A DNA stretch of 64,000 nt from assembly GCA_947503305.1 (NCBI GenBank), contig CANNDF010000004.1, forward strand, positions 1 to 64,000, written 5' to 3'. The translations under genes were made by a program, and so were the position numbers. This stretch comes from an uncultured Dokdonia sp. GTDB lineage: Bacteria; Bacteroidota; Bacteroidia; Flavobacteriales; Flavobacteriaceae. How positions within the stretch are numbered: the first letter of the stretch is position 1; each line of letters starts with the position of its first letter. The notes below the pieces were generated by a model. The model worked only from the letters and a program-made list of their open reading frames with translations. It was not told the origin of the DNA and ran no database searches. This document shows positions 18,033 to 27,089 of this stretch, in pieces.

Positions 18033-18066
18033 ATAAACGCCACTGTATAATTACAGTGGCGTTTAT
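18033..18066. terminator. Bidirectional terminator between rny and M16 gene
   Basis: A 15-bp perfect stem, ATAAACGCCACTGTA (18033-18047) with TACAGTGGCGTTTAT (18052-18066), and a TAAT loop. It lies between convergent genes and the AT-rich arm ends suit either direction. Confidence 0.85.
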
Positions 18067-18092
18067 AGTTATTATAATATCAAATACAATTA

Positions 18093-19484
18093 CTATTGTT
18101 TTATAGCATCAGTATTTAATGTTTCCTGTATTTGTTTTTGAATGACTTTCTTATCACCCACAACCACTAATGTCATTTGTGATGGATCGATATATTTTTT
18201 TGTCATTTGCTGGACTTGCCCAGGGGTAACAGCATGAATATTTTCTACTCTATTTGTTAGATAAGAATCATCTAATTCGTGCAAGTCAATAAATTCAAGT
18301 TGCGCAATGATTCCTCCTGGGGAAGAGTTACGTAAAACAAAAATACCAGCTTCATAATTTTGGATTCCTTTTAATTCTTCTGCAGTAGGAGGTTCGTTTT
18401 GTAACCTTGTAATTTCTTTATTAATCTCTTCTAAGGAAGCCCCAGTAAACTCTGTAGTAACATCGGCACTTTCATACCAAATACTTGTCTTATAATTATT
18501 GTTTACAGTACTTCTAGGAGAATAGGTGTACCCTTTGTCTTCACGTATATTACTTGTAATACGAGATCCAAAAGATCCTCCTAATAAAGAATTAGTAATA
18601 CTTAAAGCTACATGATCTTCACTCCCTGTATTTGCCACAGGTAATCCATAGAGAATCGTAGATTGCGGAGCATCTGGGCGATCTATTATTTTTACAGAGC
18701 CCTGCGCATTTGCTACAGCTTGTGGGTAAGAAACTTCCGGACCTTCTTTCCAATTTGAAAATGTATTTTTAACTGCATCTGTTACTTTCTGTTTATTAAA
18801 TCGTCCCGCGACATAAATAGTAGTACGTTTTGCACCTACATTTTCATTATAAAAGTTTTTGATATCTTCTATCGTAAATGAATCTACCATAGCCTCTGTA
18901 GTATATACTTTCCCATAGGGATGATCTGGATATAAGCTAGAAAAGAAATCTCTTGAAGCTTGCGCCTGCGGTCTAGAAAGGGATACAGTAATATTGCGTT
19001 TCATATCATTTTTAAGACGATCTATCTCAGATTCTGGCCATGCAGGATTCTGAATAACATCTCCGATAAGAGTAAGTGCATCAGGGGTATATTCATATAG
19101 TACAGAACTATTAAAACTTGTGTGATGCGGTGAAACACGCACATTTAAATTTCCTCCCATATTAGCCATTTTATCAGCGATTTGCTTTGCATTATATGTA
19201 AGGCTCCCTTCTTCTAATAAATCTGCCATAAGATCTGATAACCATACCTGATCTTCTTTTTCATGTACATTCCCTGTAGCTATACTCACACGTATAGTTG
19301 CTTTAGGAATGGCCCCGTAGGGTACCATAACTAATGTGAGACCGTTATCAAGATTTACAATCTCTTTTTCAGGGACTGTAAACCCTAATGGGGTTCCACC
19401 TTCTGGTGGTGTTTCTTTTTCCTGAGCAGTAAGTACAGGAATACTTAAAAATAAAGTTGCTATTATGAATATGATCTTTCTCAT
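18093..19484 (-). CDS. M16 family peptidase-like subunit, lacks zinc motif
   Basis: The 463-residue protein has a signal peptide (ending SIPVLTAQ) and the two-domain M16 fold. The inverse zinc motif HxxEH of active M16 peptidases is missing; the matching place reads WLSDLMADLLEEG. It keeps the second-domain region GGSFGSRITSNIREDKGYTYSP, which in two-subunit M16 enzymes supplies the Arg/Tyr pair for substrate binding. Its start overlaps the stop of the upstream M16 gene by 4 bp (ATGA). The simplest reading is a heterodimer: this is the non-catalytic partner of the upstream lipoprotein peptidase. Confidence 0.85.
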   Translation of the reverse strand: MRKIIFIIATLFLSIPVLTAQEKETPPEGGTPLGFTVPEKEIVNLDNGLTLVMVPYGAIPKATIRVSIATGNVHEKEDQVWLSDLMADLLEEGSLTYNAKQIADKMANMGGNLNVRVSPHHTSFNSSVLYEYTPDALTLIGDVIQNPAWPESEIDRLKNDMKRNITVSLSRPQAQASRDFFSSLYPDHPYGKVYTTEAMVDSFTIEDIKNFYNENVGAKRTTIYVAGRFNKQKVTDAVKNTFSNWKEGPEVSYPQAVANAQGSVKIIDRPDAPQSTILYGLPVANTGSEDHVALSITNSLLGGSFGSRITSNIREDKGYTYSPRSTVNNNYKTSIWYESADVTTEFTGASLEEINKEITRLQNEPPTAEELKGIQNYEAGIFVLRNSSPGGIIAQLEFIDLHELDDSYLTNRVENIHAVTPGQVQQMTKKYIDPSQMTLVVVGDKKVIQKQIQETLNTDAIKQ

Positions 19485-20881
19485 GGCTGTGTGTTATTTG
19501 ATGCTGCTAGTAAAGGGTTCACGGTGAGGATTGTTCTGTTTCCTTCTCTCAGATATTCTTCAATAGTTTTAGAAATTATTTCTGGAGTTATTTTTTTGAA
19601 TTCATCCTCAAGAGTATTTATTCTACCTGGGTTGTCATCAAATAAGGCAAAACTACAAAGTAGGTCTGCTCTTCCTAGCCCTCCAGAAAGATTTCCATAT
19701 AAACTAGAGCGCATTTTTATAATGGCATTGTCTATCATCTCTTGGGTTACGTTTGTACGGATAGATGCCATTACTTCATCTATAGCAGTTAATACACTTT
19801 CTCTTGATGTATCGGTATCGTAAGTGAGATTGTACATCCATAGCATAGGCCCTTTGTAGTTAAACATATTCCCAAGGTAATTGATACCTCCTCCTACATT
19901 TGATGTATATCCTTTTTCTTTTTCAAGTTTTTGTGCAAGTAATGCGTTATCACCTTGTACTAGTATTTGGTCTAATAATCCCATAGCATAATATTCTGGG
20001 GTATTACGTTCTGGCATATGGTACGCTATGGCAATAGCAGGTTTGTTTGCCAATGGATCATCTTTTACAAATTCCTTTTGTTCTTCTTGCCTAGGTTCTG
20101 AAATATCAGGAGTAGCTGGTAATTCTGATGCAGGGATACTTCCAAAATATTTTTCAATCCATGCTTTTGTTGTTTCCATATCAAAATTACCTACGACAGA
20201 AATAGCTGCATTATTTGGGGCATAAAATGTTTTAAAAAAACTATCTACATCTTCTAGATTTGCAGCATCTAGATCCTCCAAGTCTCCATAAAAATTATGA
20301 GCATTATACCAATTTGTATTTGCATATTGAGGCATGTCTAACCATGGGAAACCTCCATACGGTTGATTGAGTACATTTACTTTTACTTCGTTCTTTACCA
20401 CTCCTTGTTGATTGGTAAGATTATCTTGTGTGATGTTTAAACCTTTCATGCGATCTGCTTCGGCCCATAACATCGTTTCTAACTTATGTGCTGGAACAAT
20501 TTCAAAATAATTTGTAAAATCAAATCGGGTAGACCCATTAAGTACGCCACCATTTTTTTGAACGAGTTGTATAAATTCTAATTTTCCGAGATTATTAGAT
20601 CCCTGGAACATCATATGTTCAAAAAGGTGTGCAAAACCGGTACGGTCTTTTGGTTCATTTCTGAATCCAATATTATAATAAGCAGCTACAAGTGCTGTAG
20701 GAGAAGTGTCATCTTGAGAAAGAATTACTTTTAATCCATTATCGAGTTTATAATATTCTACAGGGACACTAAAAGTAATCGTTTCATCTTCCTCTTCTGA
20801 GGACGGTTGTTTTTCGTTTTTACAACTATATGTATGTATACAAATACATAGGAGAAGTAATAGTTTAAATCTGGTGTACAT
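19481..20881 (-). CDS. M16 family zinc peptidase, lipoprotein
   Basis: This 466-residue protein has a lipoprotein signal (Cys20 in HTYSCKNE) and the M16 catalytic motif HLFEH at residues 85-89, with the third ligand expected in the later VVKNEVKVN segment. M16B peptidases act as clam-shell oligopeptidases; this one should sit in the periplasm or on the outer membrane and pair with the inactive subunit encoded 4 bp into its 3' end. TAAAGATA at 20914-20921 (TATCTTTA on this strand) is a possible -7 promoter element. Confidence 0.9.
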   Translation of the reverse strand: MYTRFKLLLLLCICIHTYSCKNEKQPSSEEEDETITFSVPVEYYKLDNGLKVILSQDDTSPTALVAAYYNIGFRNEPKDRTGFAHLFEHMMFQGSNNLGKLEFIQLVQKNGGVLNGSTRFDFTNYFEIVPAHKLETMLWAEADRMKGLNITQDNLTNQQGVVKNEVKVNVLNQPYGGFPWLDMPQYANTNWYNAHNFYGDLEDLDAANLEDVDSFFKTFYAPNNAAISVVGNFDMETTKAWIEKYFGSIPASELPATPDISEPRQEEQKEFVKDDPLANKPAIAIAYHMPERNTPEYYAMGLLDQILVQGDNALLAQKLEKEKGYTSNVGGGINYLGNMFNYKGPMLWMYNLTYDTDTSRESVLTAIDEVMASIRTNVTQEMIDNAIIKMRSSLYGNLSGGLGRADLLCSFALFDDNPGRINTLEDEFKKITPEIISKTIEEYLREGNRTILTVNPLLAASNNTQP

Positions 20882-20989
20882 AGTTTATCTGATATTAGTA
20901 ATGATGAATGTTATAAAGATACGTTATTCAGAAGATACGTTTTGAGTATTACTATTTTTAGAGCTATACTTTTATTAGTATATGAGTAC

Positions 20990-21003
20990 GCTTTCGCGAA
21001 AGC
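20990..21003. repeat. 14-bp palindrome copy 5 (intergenic)
   Basis: Exact copy with symmetric flanks (TAC before, GTA after). It lies between the M16 operon promoter and the terminator of the FAS1 gene. Confidence 0.95.
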
Positions 21004-21005
21004 GT

Positions 21006-21031
21006 ATAAAAAAAGCCCCACGAAGGAGCTT
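21006..21031 (-). terminator. Terminator of FAS1 lipoprotein gene
   Basis: On the minus strand, AAGCTCC and GGGGCTT pair around a TTCGT loop (21013-21031) and run into a T stretch (the A run at 21006-21014). It lies just after the stop of the gene ending at 21055. Confidence 0.8.
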
Positions 21032-21054
21032 TTATTTAGTAAATAGAAATTGTA

Positions 21055-22458
21055 TTATAAATTTCGAAGCACTCTGTTTAGAACATGTACAACACCATTT
21101 GCTGTTTGTAAGTCTGTAACTGTTAAGGTACTGGCGCCTCCTGTTGGATCAATAAAACCAGGAATTGAAGCATCTACGGTTATATCATCTCCAATAAATG
21201 TTGTCAATGGCATCCCATCTAGTGCAATGATATCTTCTGCTCTTAAATTCATACTTATAATCGTATGCAATTCTAGCGTTCGCATTAATGTATCTAATGG
21301 AATATCTTCTAAGCTATTAAGGCCTAAATCATCTAGCAAATCGACAAAGGCATCATTTGTAGGAGCAAATCCTGTAAATGGTAATGCCGTACTTTCTCCC
21401 AAAGGAGTTTGTAATGCAGTGATATAATCTATATCAGGATTTGCCATTAAGGCTGCCTGTAATGATGAAAAATTAGGATCTGCAAATGTAAAAGTCGTTA
21501 CATCAGGTAATGGAATTACGCTGTCTATTACATGTATTACTCCATTGACAGCAACAATATCAGCTTGACTTACCGTAGCTTCACCATTTATAGTCACCCC
21601 ATCATCTGTATTAATATACATACTCAAAGGAGCATCTGCTTGATTATCAAATACCGCAGCTGTATTTACATAAGAATTAGATAGCGATGAAGCTATGGCT
21701 ACAGTACCTGGAATTACGTGGTTTGATAATAGCTGACTTAGAATATCATTATCAACATCATCAATAGTAGCAGTTCCTAAGAACGTTGTAAACGCATCAT
21801 TAGTAGGTGCAAATACAGTAAAATCTGCATTTGTGTCTGATAACAAATCTGTGAAGGTTGTATTTCCTTCATCCGTAAGAGCCGTTACTAAGTCACTTAG
21901 TGCAGGATTTGTTATTGCAAATGTGACAATAGTTGGAAGATCAATGACGACATCTACTTCATGTATGACCCCATTATCTGCTTCAGTATTTGGGTTAACC
22001 ACTGTAGATTGTCCATTTATTATAACTCCATTTGAAGTATCTATATATGTGTCAATATTAGCATTCGTAGAGGCCTCTCTTGCTAGATTTTTTTGATATC
22101 CAGTAGTGAGATCTGCAGCAGTAAGTTCTATATTTAATATATGGTTTAATAGTAATTGTGTCAGAAACTGCGTATCAATTTCTGTAAGGGAAGCGCCTCC
22201 TAATAATACATCAAAAGCAGCATTATTAGGCACAAAAACTGTAAAATTACCACTTCCTGCTAATGTAGCATCTACACCTGTTAATTGAAGTGCTTCATAA
22301 AAAGAGCTAAAGTTGGAAGTATCACGTATAACGTCTGTTACTGTGTTTGAGATAACTTCATCTATGATAATGCCATCATCATCATCACTACATGATATGA
22401 TACTAGAGATGAGAATACAGATGATTGCAGATTTAAATAGGGATGTAATTTTTTTCAT
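21055..22458 (-). CDS. Triple fasciclin (FAS1) domain lipoprotein, copy A
   Basis: The protein is an exported lipoprotein (Cys23 in IISCSDDDDG) with three FAS1 repeats, at about 40-175, 180-315 and 320-465. Each has the family's NFTVFVPNNAAF-like H1 box and the NGVIHVIDSVI-like H2 box. FAS1 domains mediate adhesion or carbohydrate/protein binding at cell surfaces. I choose the ATG at 22458 rather than one 6 bp upstream, because it gives 467 residues, the same as the paralogue at 23300-24703. The two copies flank one small gene and look like a tandem duplication. Confidence 0.92.
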   Translation of the reverse strand: MKKITSLFKSAIICILISSIISCSDDDDGIIIDEVISNTVTDVIRDTSNFSSFYEALQLTGVDATLAGSGNFTVFVPNNAAFDVLLGGASLTEIDTQFLTQLLLNHILNIELTAADLTTGYQKNLAREASTNANIDTYIDTSNGVIINGQSTVVNPNTEADNGVIHEVDVVIDLPTIVTFAITNPALSDLVTALTDEGNTTFTDLLSDTNADFTVFAPTNDAFTTFLGTATIDDVDNDILSQLLSNHVIPGTVAIASSLSNSYVNTAAVFDNQADAPLSMYINTDDGVTINGEATVSQADIVAVNGVIHVIDSVIPLPDVTTFTFADPNFSSLQAALMANPDIDYITALQTPLGESTALPFTGFAPTNDAFVDLLDDLGLNSLEDIPLDTLMRTLELHTIISMNLRAEDIIALDGMPLTTFIGDDITVDASIPGFIDPTGGASTLTVTDLQTANGVVHVLNRVLRNL

Positions 22459-22570
22459 GATCATTTTTTTGCGAATGTAATACCAACATTTTCGATAGCA
22501 ATGATTATTTGTAAAAAAATAACAATTTCAAGTTATGACAGTATAAAAGAGGAGTAAAATTTAAAATGAA

Positions 22571-23089
22571 TCAGTCTATAATAGTCATTTTCTCATCACT
22601 ATATATAATAGCTGTAGAATCTATGATCAATCCTGTATTAGTTAATACGCCATAGTTAGAAGGAGCATATGCAATACCTGCTAGTATTTTTATAGGCATT
22701 CTTTCAGGACCTTGATATGCAAAAATTGCTTCATTTTTAGCAGCAATATGTAATTGTCCTTTAATACTACCATGAGTAACAATAGGAGTAGTAGATAAAT
22801 TTTTAAAAAATATAGATGTTCCTTTTTTAATGATATGATTCTGTGTATTCCAGCGTATATCATTTTCATCAATACCAAAATGATTTCCGTTCCATTCTGA
22901 ATCTGTAAAATGAATAATAGTATTTGCAGGAATATCTCTATTTACAATAATATGGAAAGAGTCATTTTTTGAATTAAAATTTATAAACTTAATTACTCCA
23001 GGCTTTAAGTAAGAACTGGATCTAGGAATATAGAGAACACAAATAATTACTATAAATAATAATAGAAAAATTAACGGAATTCTTTTCAT
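22571..23089 (-). CDS. Membrane-anchored protein with a lamin-tail-like beta domain
   Basis: A 172-residue protein with an N-terminal hydrophobic helix (about 4-22), then one beta-rich domain. The domain shows the pattern GVIKFINFNSKNDSF..DIPANTIIHFTDSEWNG, which recurs in many large secreted Bacteroidota proteins before sorting domains. Here it stands alone. I start it at ATG 23089 (MKRIPLIF) rather than a TTG 15 bp upstream. It lies between the two FAS1 paralogues on the same strand but with gaps of about 100-200 bp, so it may be a separate unit. Function unknown. Confidence 0.65.
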   Translation of the reverse strand: MKRIPLIFLLLFIVIICVLYIPRSSSYLKPGVIKFINFNSKNDSFHIIVNRDIPANTIIHFTDSEWNGNHFGIDENDIRWNTQNHIIKKGTSIFFKNLSTTPIVTHGSIKGQLHIAAKNEAIFAYQGPERMPIKILAGIAYAPSNYGVLTNTGLIIDSTAIIYSDEKMTIID

Positions 23090-23205
23090 TAACACTAGAA
23101 TCAATCAATAGTTAAATGTACTATAGGTATGTTTCTATAGAGTTATTTAGAGATTATTACTTTGTGATTCTATGTGCGATTATATTTCCTAAAGGTTAAT
23201 AAAAA

Positions 23206-23237
23206 AGCTTCGGTACTTTTAGAGAAGTACCGAAGCT
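23206..23237 (-). terminator. Terminator of FAS1 lipoprotein gene, copy B
   Basis: A 13-bp perfect stem, AGCTTCGGTACTT (23206-23218) with AAGTACCGAAGCT (23225-23237). The T run on the minus strand corresponds to the A run at 23200-23206. Confidence 0.85.
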
Positions 23238-23299
23238 CTATAATTACTGATCTTTTAAGGGGGGAAGATCAATAAAGGCCAATCAATCATCTTTAATAT

Positions 23300-24703
23300 T
23301 TATAAATCTCTTATCACGCGATTAAGAGCATGGATTACACCATTTGCAGCCTGAACATTTGTGACAATAATTTCATTAGATCCACCATCTGGGTCTACAA
23401 TTGCTGGAGTTGTTGCATCTATAGTTACATTGGTACCACCTAGTGTAGTTACATCTGCACCATCAATTCCTGCAAGATCTTCTGCTCTTACATTTGCATT
23501 TGGAATCACATGAAGTTCTAAGGTTGCTTGTAATGTAGGTACTGGAATATCTCCTAGTTCTGTAGCACCTAAATCTGCCAATAGATCTCCAAAAGCATCA
23601 TTAGTAGGAGCAAAGACTGTAAACGGAGCAGGTGCAGTACCATTAGGTGTCTGTAATGCTGCTACAAAACCAAAGGAAGCATCTGCTGTTAATGCAGCTA
23701 CAAGAGTTTCAAATGTGGGGTCTGCAAGCGCAAATGTCGTAATATCTGGAAGTCCAATTACAGTATCTACTACATGTACCACTCCATTAACAGCTACAAT
23801 ATCTGCTTGTGCAACATTAGAAACTCCGTTAAGAGTTACACCATCATCTGTATTAACATACATACTTATAGGAGCATCTTCTTCTCCATTAAAAACAGCT
23901 GCAGTAGATACATAGGAATTTGAAAGAGAAGTAGAAACTGCAACGGCACCTGGGATAACATGGTTTGAAAGTACTTGTGCCAGTACATCATTATCTATAT
24001 CACTTAATGAAGCTCCATCTAAAAATGTTGCAAAAGCATCATTAGTAGGTGCAAAAACTGTAAAATCAGAATCTGTATCTGATAATAAATCTGTAAATGT
24101 TGTGTTACCTTCATCAGTAAGTGCAGCTACTAAAGAAGAAAGTGCAGGATTTGTAGTAGCAAATGTAACAATGGTAGGTAAATCTATAACAGAATCAACT
24201 ATATGTACGATTCCATTATCTGCAGGCACATCTGCAGTTGTAACTGTAGATCCACCATTGATAACAACTCCATCGGTAATATCTATATACATATCTATAT
24301 TTGATCCTGTAGATGGTTCTGTTGCTAAATTCTTTTGATATCCAGTAGTTAAGTCTGTAGAAGCCAGTTCTACATTAAGGACATGATTTAATAATACCTG
24401 ACTCAAAACATTATTATCCACATCTTCAAGAGCAGCTCCTCCTAAGAATTCATCAAATGCAGCATTTGTAGGAGCAAAAACAGTAAAAGATCCATTCCCA
24501 GCTAAAGTAACATCTAGTCCAGTCTGTTGTAAAGCAGCAAGTAAGGATGAGAAGTCAGGGTTGTTTGTAACAATATCTGCAATTGTATTACTTCCTTCTC
24601 CATCAATAATATTCCCATTATCATCATCGTCGCTACACGAAACAATGCCAATTAACGTTATAGCAAGGATTGCTATTTTTGCATGATAAAAGAATTTTTT
24701 CAT
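23300..24703 (-). CDS. Triple fasciclin (FAS1) domain lipoprotein, copy B
   Basis: A 467-residue paralogue of the protein at 21055-22458, with the same lipoprotein start (Cys23 in VSCSDDDD) and three FAS1 domains. Boxes such as SFTVFAPTNAAFDEFL and NGVVHVVDTVI are clear in each repeat. By eye the two proteins agree over their whole length, including the TGYQKNLA segment in repeat 1 and VSTAAVF/VNTAAVF in repeat 2. This points to gene duplication rather than separate arrival. Likely an outer-surface adhesion or matrix protein. Confidence 0.92.
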   Translation of the reverse strand: MKKFFYHAKIAILAITLIGIVSCSDDDDNGNIIDGEGSNTIADIVTNNPDFSSLLAALQQTGLDVTLAGNGSFTVFAPTNAAFDEFLGGAALEDVDNNVLSQVLLNHVLNVELASTDLTTGYQKNLATEPSTGSNIDMYIDITDGVVINGGSTVTTADVPADNGIVHIVDSVIDLPTIVTFATTNPALSSLVAALTDEGNTTFTDLLSDTDSDFTVFAPTNDAFATFLDGASLSDIDNDVLAQVLSNHVIPGAVAVSTSLSNSYVSTAAVFNGEEDAPISMYVNTDDGVTLNGVSNVAQADIVAVNGVVHVVDTVIGLPDITTFALADPTFETLVAALTADASFGFVAALQTPNGTAPAPFTVFAPTNDAFGDLLADLGATELGDIPVPTLQATLELHVIPNANVRAEDLAGIDGADVTTLGGTNVTIDATTPAIVDPDGGSNEIIVTNVQAANGVIHALNRVIRDL

Positions 24704-24778
24704 AATTATAGTTTTTTTAAGTTTGTTTAATGTAAAAGTAAATTAATTAAACAAAAAAATGTTTAAAATAAAGTTAAA

Positions 24779-25474
24779 ATGATTAAACAGAAATTTGTTT
24801 TTATTTTTCTCGGTGTTTTTTCTATATGTATTGTTTATGGCCAGGAGTACAATAAACTAGATAAAAACGGGCAACGTAACGGACCTTGGCAAAAGTTTTA
24901 TGATGGTTCAAAACAATTAAGATATCAAGGTACATTTGATCATGGTAAGGAAATAGGCGCTTTTAAATTTTATGATAAAAAAGGCGGTCACCCTACCGCA
25001 ATCAAATTATATACGGCGGGAAGTGAACTTTTAGATGTTATTTTTTATACAACTTCTGGAAAAAAAGTAAGCGAGGGCAAAATGAAGGAGCGATCTAGGG
25101 AAGGAAAATGGGTCTATTACCATCAAGATGGAATAAACGTTATGGCAGAAGAAGTCTATAAGAATAATTCCATAGAAGGAGAACGAATTGTTTATTTTGA
25201 GAGTGGAGCTGTAGCACAACGTGTACATTATAAAAATGGAAAAGAAGAGGGATTAGAGTATCATTATACAGAAGAAGGCATCATTACAAAACAATATACA
25301 TATGTTAAGGGGCAATTACATGGACTTGCAAAACTTTATGATATAGATGGAGTTTTACAAAAAGAAGGGAATTATAAGGAGAATAAAAAACATGGTACAT
25401 GGATCTACTATGAGAATGGGAAGGTGAAAAAAAAGGTGAAATTTCCTCAAAATAGAATAGGGGTTGAAGACTAA
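24779..25474 (+). CDS. Exported MORN/YwqK-like repeat protein
   Basis: A 231-residue protein with a signal peptide (ending VYGQ) and about eight short beta-hairpin repeats of the MORN/YwqK type, such as NGQRNGPWQKFYDG, EGKWVYYHQDG, EEGLEYHYTEEG and HGTWIYYENGKVK. Databases often label this family as a YwqK antitoxin, but the signal peptide and lack of a toxin neighbour make an antitoxin role unlikely here. It starts a plus-strand run leading to DUF3179 and mnmA genes. Function unknown. Confidence 0.8.
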   Translation: MIKQKFVFIFLGVFSICIVYGQEYNKLDKNGQRNGPWQKFYDGSKQLRYQGTFDHGKEIGAFKFYDKKGGHPTAIKLYTAGSELLDVIFYTTSGKKVSEGKMKERSREGKWVYYHQDGINVMAEEVYKNNSIEGERIVYFESGAVAQRVHYKNGKEEGLEYHYTEEGIITKQYTYVKGQLHGLAKLYDIDGVLQKEGNYKENKKHGTWIYYENGKVKKKVKFPQNRIGVED

Positions 25475-25554
25475 TCGGCAAGGAGTTTAACGAAATTTTT
25501 ATACTCTTTTCCGTATGATTTTAAGCGTAATACCGACTTTCAAAAGAAAAAGTT

Positions 25555-26940
25555 ATGTTCAAACGTTTAAAAAATCTATCGCAGATAGCTTTTTTGGGTA
25601 TCTATATTCTACTGCTTTCTCCTATTCATATAGCTGCTCAAACTGTAAATCCAAATAATGAAATACAATACTTTCTTAATCTAGTTCAGACTTCTGATAA
25701 AAGTGTTCAAGAAAAATCATTACGATATATAGAGAATAACTGGAAGCCAGAATTTGCAATAATGACTTTAGAAGTTATGTATTTTGGATATAACTCTGAC
25801 GTTGGAGTCAAGATGGCATTATTACTACAAAAGAAAACAAAGCAAAATTTCGGACTTGATTTTAATGCATGGTATGAGTATGTATGGAATCAAGAACAGC
25901 ATATACTCCCAGGATATGATTATTTTAAGTCGCAATTACATAAAGCATTAGATCCTAAGTTTGAAACGTATTTTCAAGGCCGACAGGAAACAAGTTTAAT
26001 ACGCTTAGATGAAATACGATGGGGAGGTGTTCAACAAGACGGTATCCCACCCTTACGTAATCCAGCAATGATCCCTGCCAATAAAGCAAGCTATCTTGCA
26101 GATGACCATATCGTTTTTGGTATTGTAGTAAATGGAGATGCACGCGCATATCCTAAAAGAATTCTAGCATGGCATGAGATGTTTGTAGATGAGGTAGGAG
26201 GAATACCAGTTACAGGAGTGTATTGTACTCTTTGTGGTACTGTTATTTTATATAAAAGCGAAGTAAATGGTACTGTACATCAAATGGGGACAAGTGGGTT
26301 TTTATATAGATCCAATAAACTAATGTACGATCAAGCAACACAATCTCTATGGAGTACCTTAGAAGGAAAACCAGTTGTCGGTCCTCTCGTAGGTAAAGGG
26401 ATACAAATGGATTACTTAAGTGTCGTTACAACAACGTGGGGAGAGTGGAAAAAGCGACATCCAGATACAGATGTACTTTCTTTACAGACAGGGTATCAGC
26501 GAGATTATGGTGAAGGTGTAGCGTATCAAGCTTACTTTGCAGATGATGATTTGATGTTTAATGTTCCTTCTGTAGATGGGAAATTAAAAAATAAACAGTC
26601 TATACTCGCTGTACGTCTTCCACAATATCCATCACAACCTGTAGCTATATCTGTAAAATATCTGAAGAAAAAACCTGTATATCAATCGTCTATAGAAGAT
26701 ATTAATTTTGTTGTACTTACTGATAAAACAGGAGCAAATAGGGTGTATGATGCTGGAGATCTTACCTTTAAAAAATTTGATCAAAAGACGACTGCATTTG
26801 ATAGCTCTGGAACCCCATGGACGGTATACGAAGATCGGTTAGAAAATGATGCTGGAGACATACGACCACGTATACATACCTTCAATGCATTTTGGTTTGG
26901 ATGGCAAGCAGCATATCCAGAAACAAAGCTGATTAAGTAA
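25555..26940 (+). CDS. DUF3179 domain-containing exported protein
   Basis: The 461-residue protein has a signal sequence (ending IHIAAQ) and a long DUF3179 domain (about 150-455). The domain is marked by VYCTLCGTVILYKSEVNG with a Cys-x-x-Cys pair, QMGTSGFLYRSNKLMYD and SLWSTLEGKPVVG. The family is exported and of unknown activity; the Cys pair could bind metal or be redox active. It lies 80 bp after the MORN-repeat gene and 149 bp before mnmA. Confidence 0.85.
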   Translation: MFKRLKNLSQIAFLGIYILLLSPIHIAAQTVNPNNEIQYFLNLVQTSDKSVQEKSLRYIENNWKPEFAIMTLEVMYFGYNSDVGVKMALLLQKKTKQNFGLDFNAWYEYVWNQEQHILPGYDYFKSQLHKALDPKFETYFQGRQETSLIRLDEIRWGGVQQDGIPPLRNPAMIPANKASYLADDHIVFGIVVNGDARAYPKRILAWHEMFVDEVGGIPVTGVYCTLCGTVILYKSEVNGTVHQMGTSGFLYRSNKLMYDQATQSLWSTLEGKPVVGPLVGKGIQMDYLSVVTTTWGEWKKRHPDTDVLSLQTGYQRDYGEGVAYQAYFADDDLMFNVPSVDGKLKNKQSILAVRLPQYPSQPVAISVKYLKKKPVYQSSIEDINFVVLTDKTGANRVYDAGDLTFKKFDQKTTAFDSSGTPWTVYEDRLENDAGDIRPRIHTFNAFWFGWQAAYPETKLIK

Positions 26941-26965
26941 GTGTGTATCTCCTCTAATAATTGCG

Positions 26966-26973
26966 TAATTTTG
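26966..26973 (+). promoter_or_regulatory. Possible -7 promoter element before mnmA
   Basis: TAATTTTG fits the Bacteroidota -7 consensus TAnnTTTG exactly. It is inside a small inverted repeat (AATTGC/GCAATT). The leader to mnmA would be about 110 nt. No clear -33 element was seen. Confidence 0.3.
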
Positions 26974-27089
26974 CAATTGAAAAATAAAATCATACCCATT
27001 TCTTAAAACAGGGATTACGATCTCAATAATAGATTACGTATGATGTATGTATAAAAGAAAATACCCCACCTTTTTCGGAAGGTAATGAT

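Noticed and set aside
24779-25474. YwqK-like protein as part of a toxin-antitoxin system
   Set aside because: It has a signal peptide and MORN-type repeats, and no small toxin gene is adjacent.
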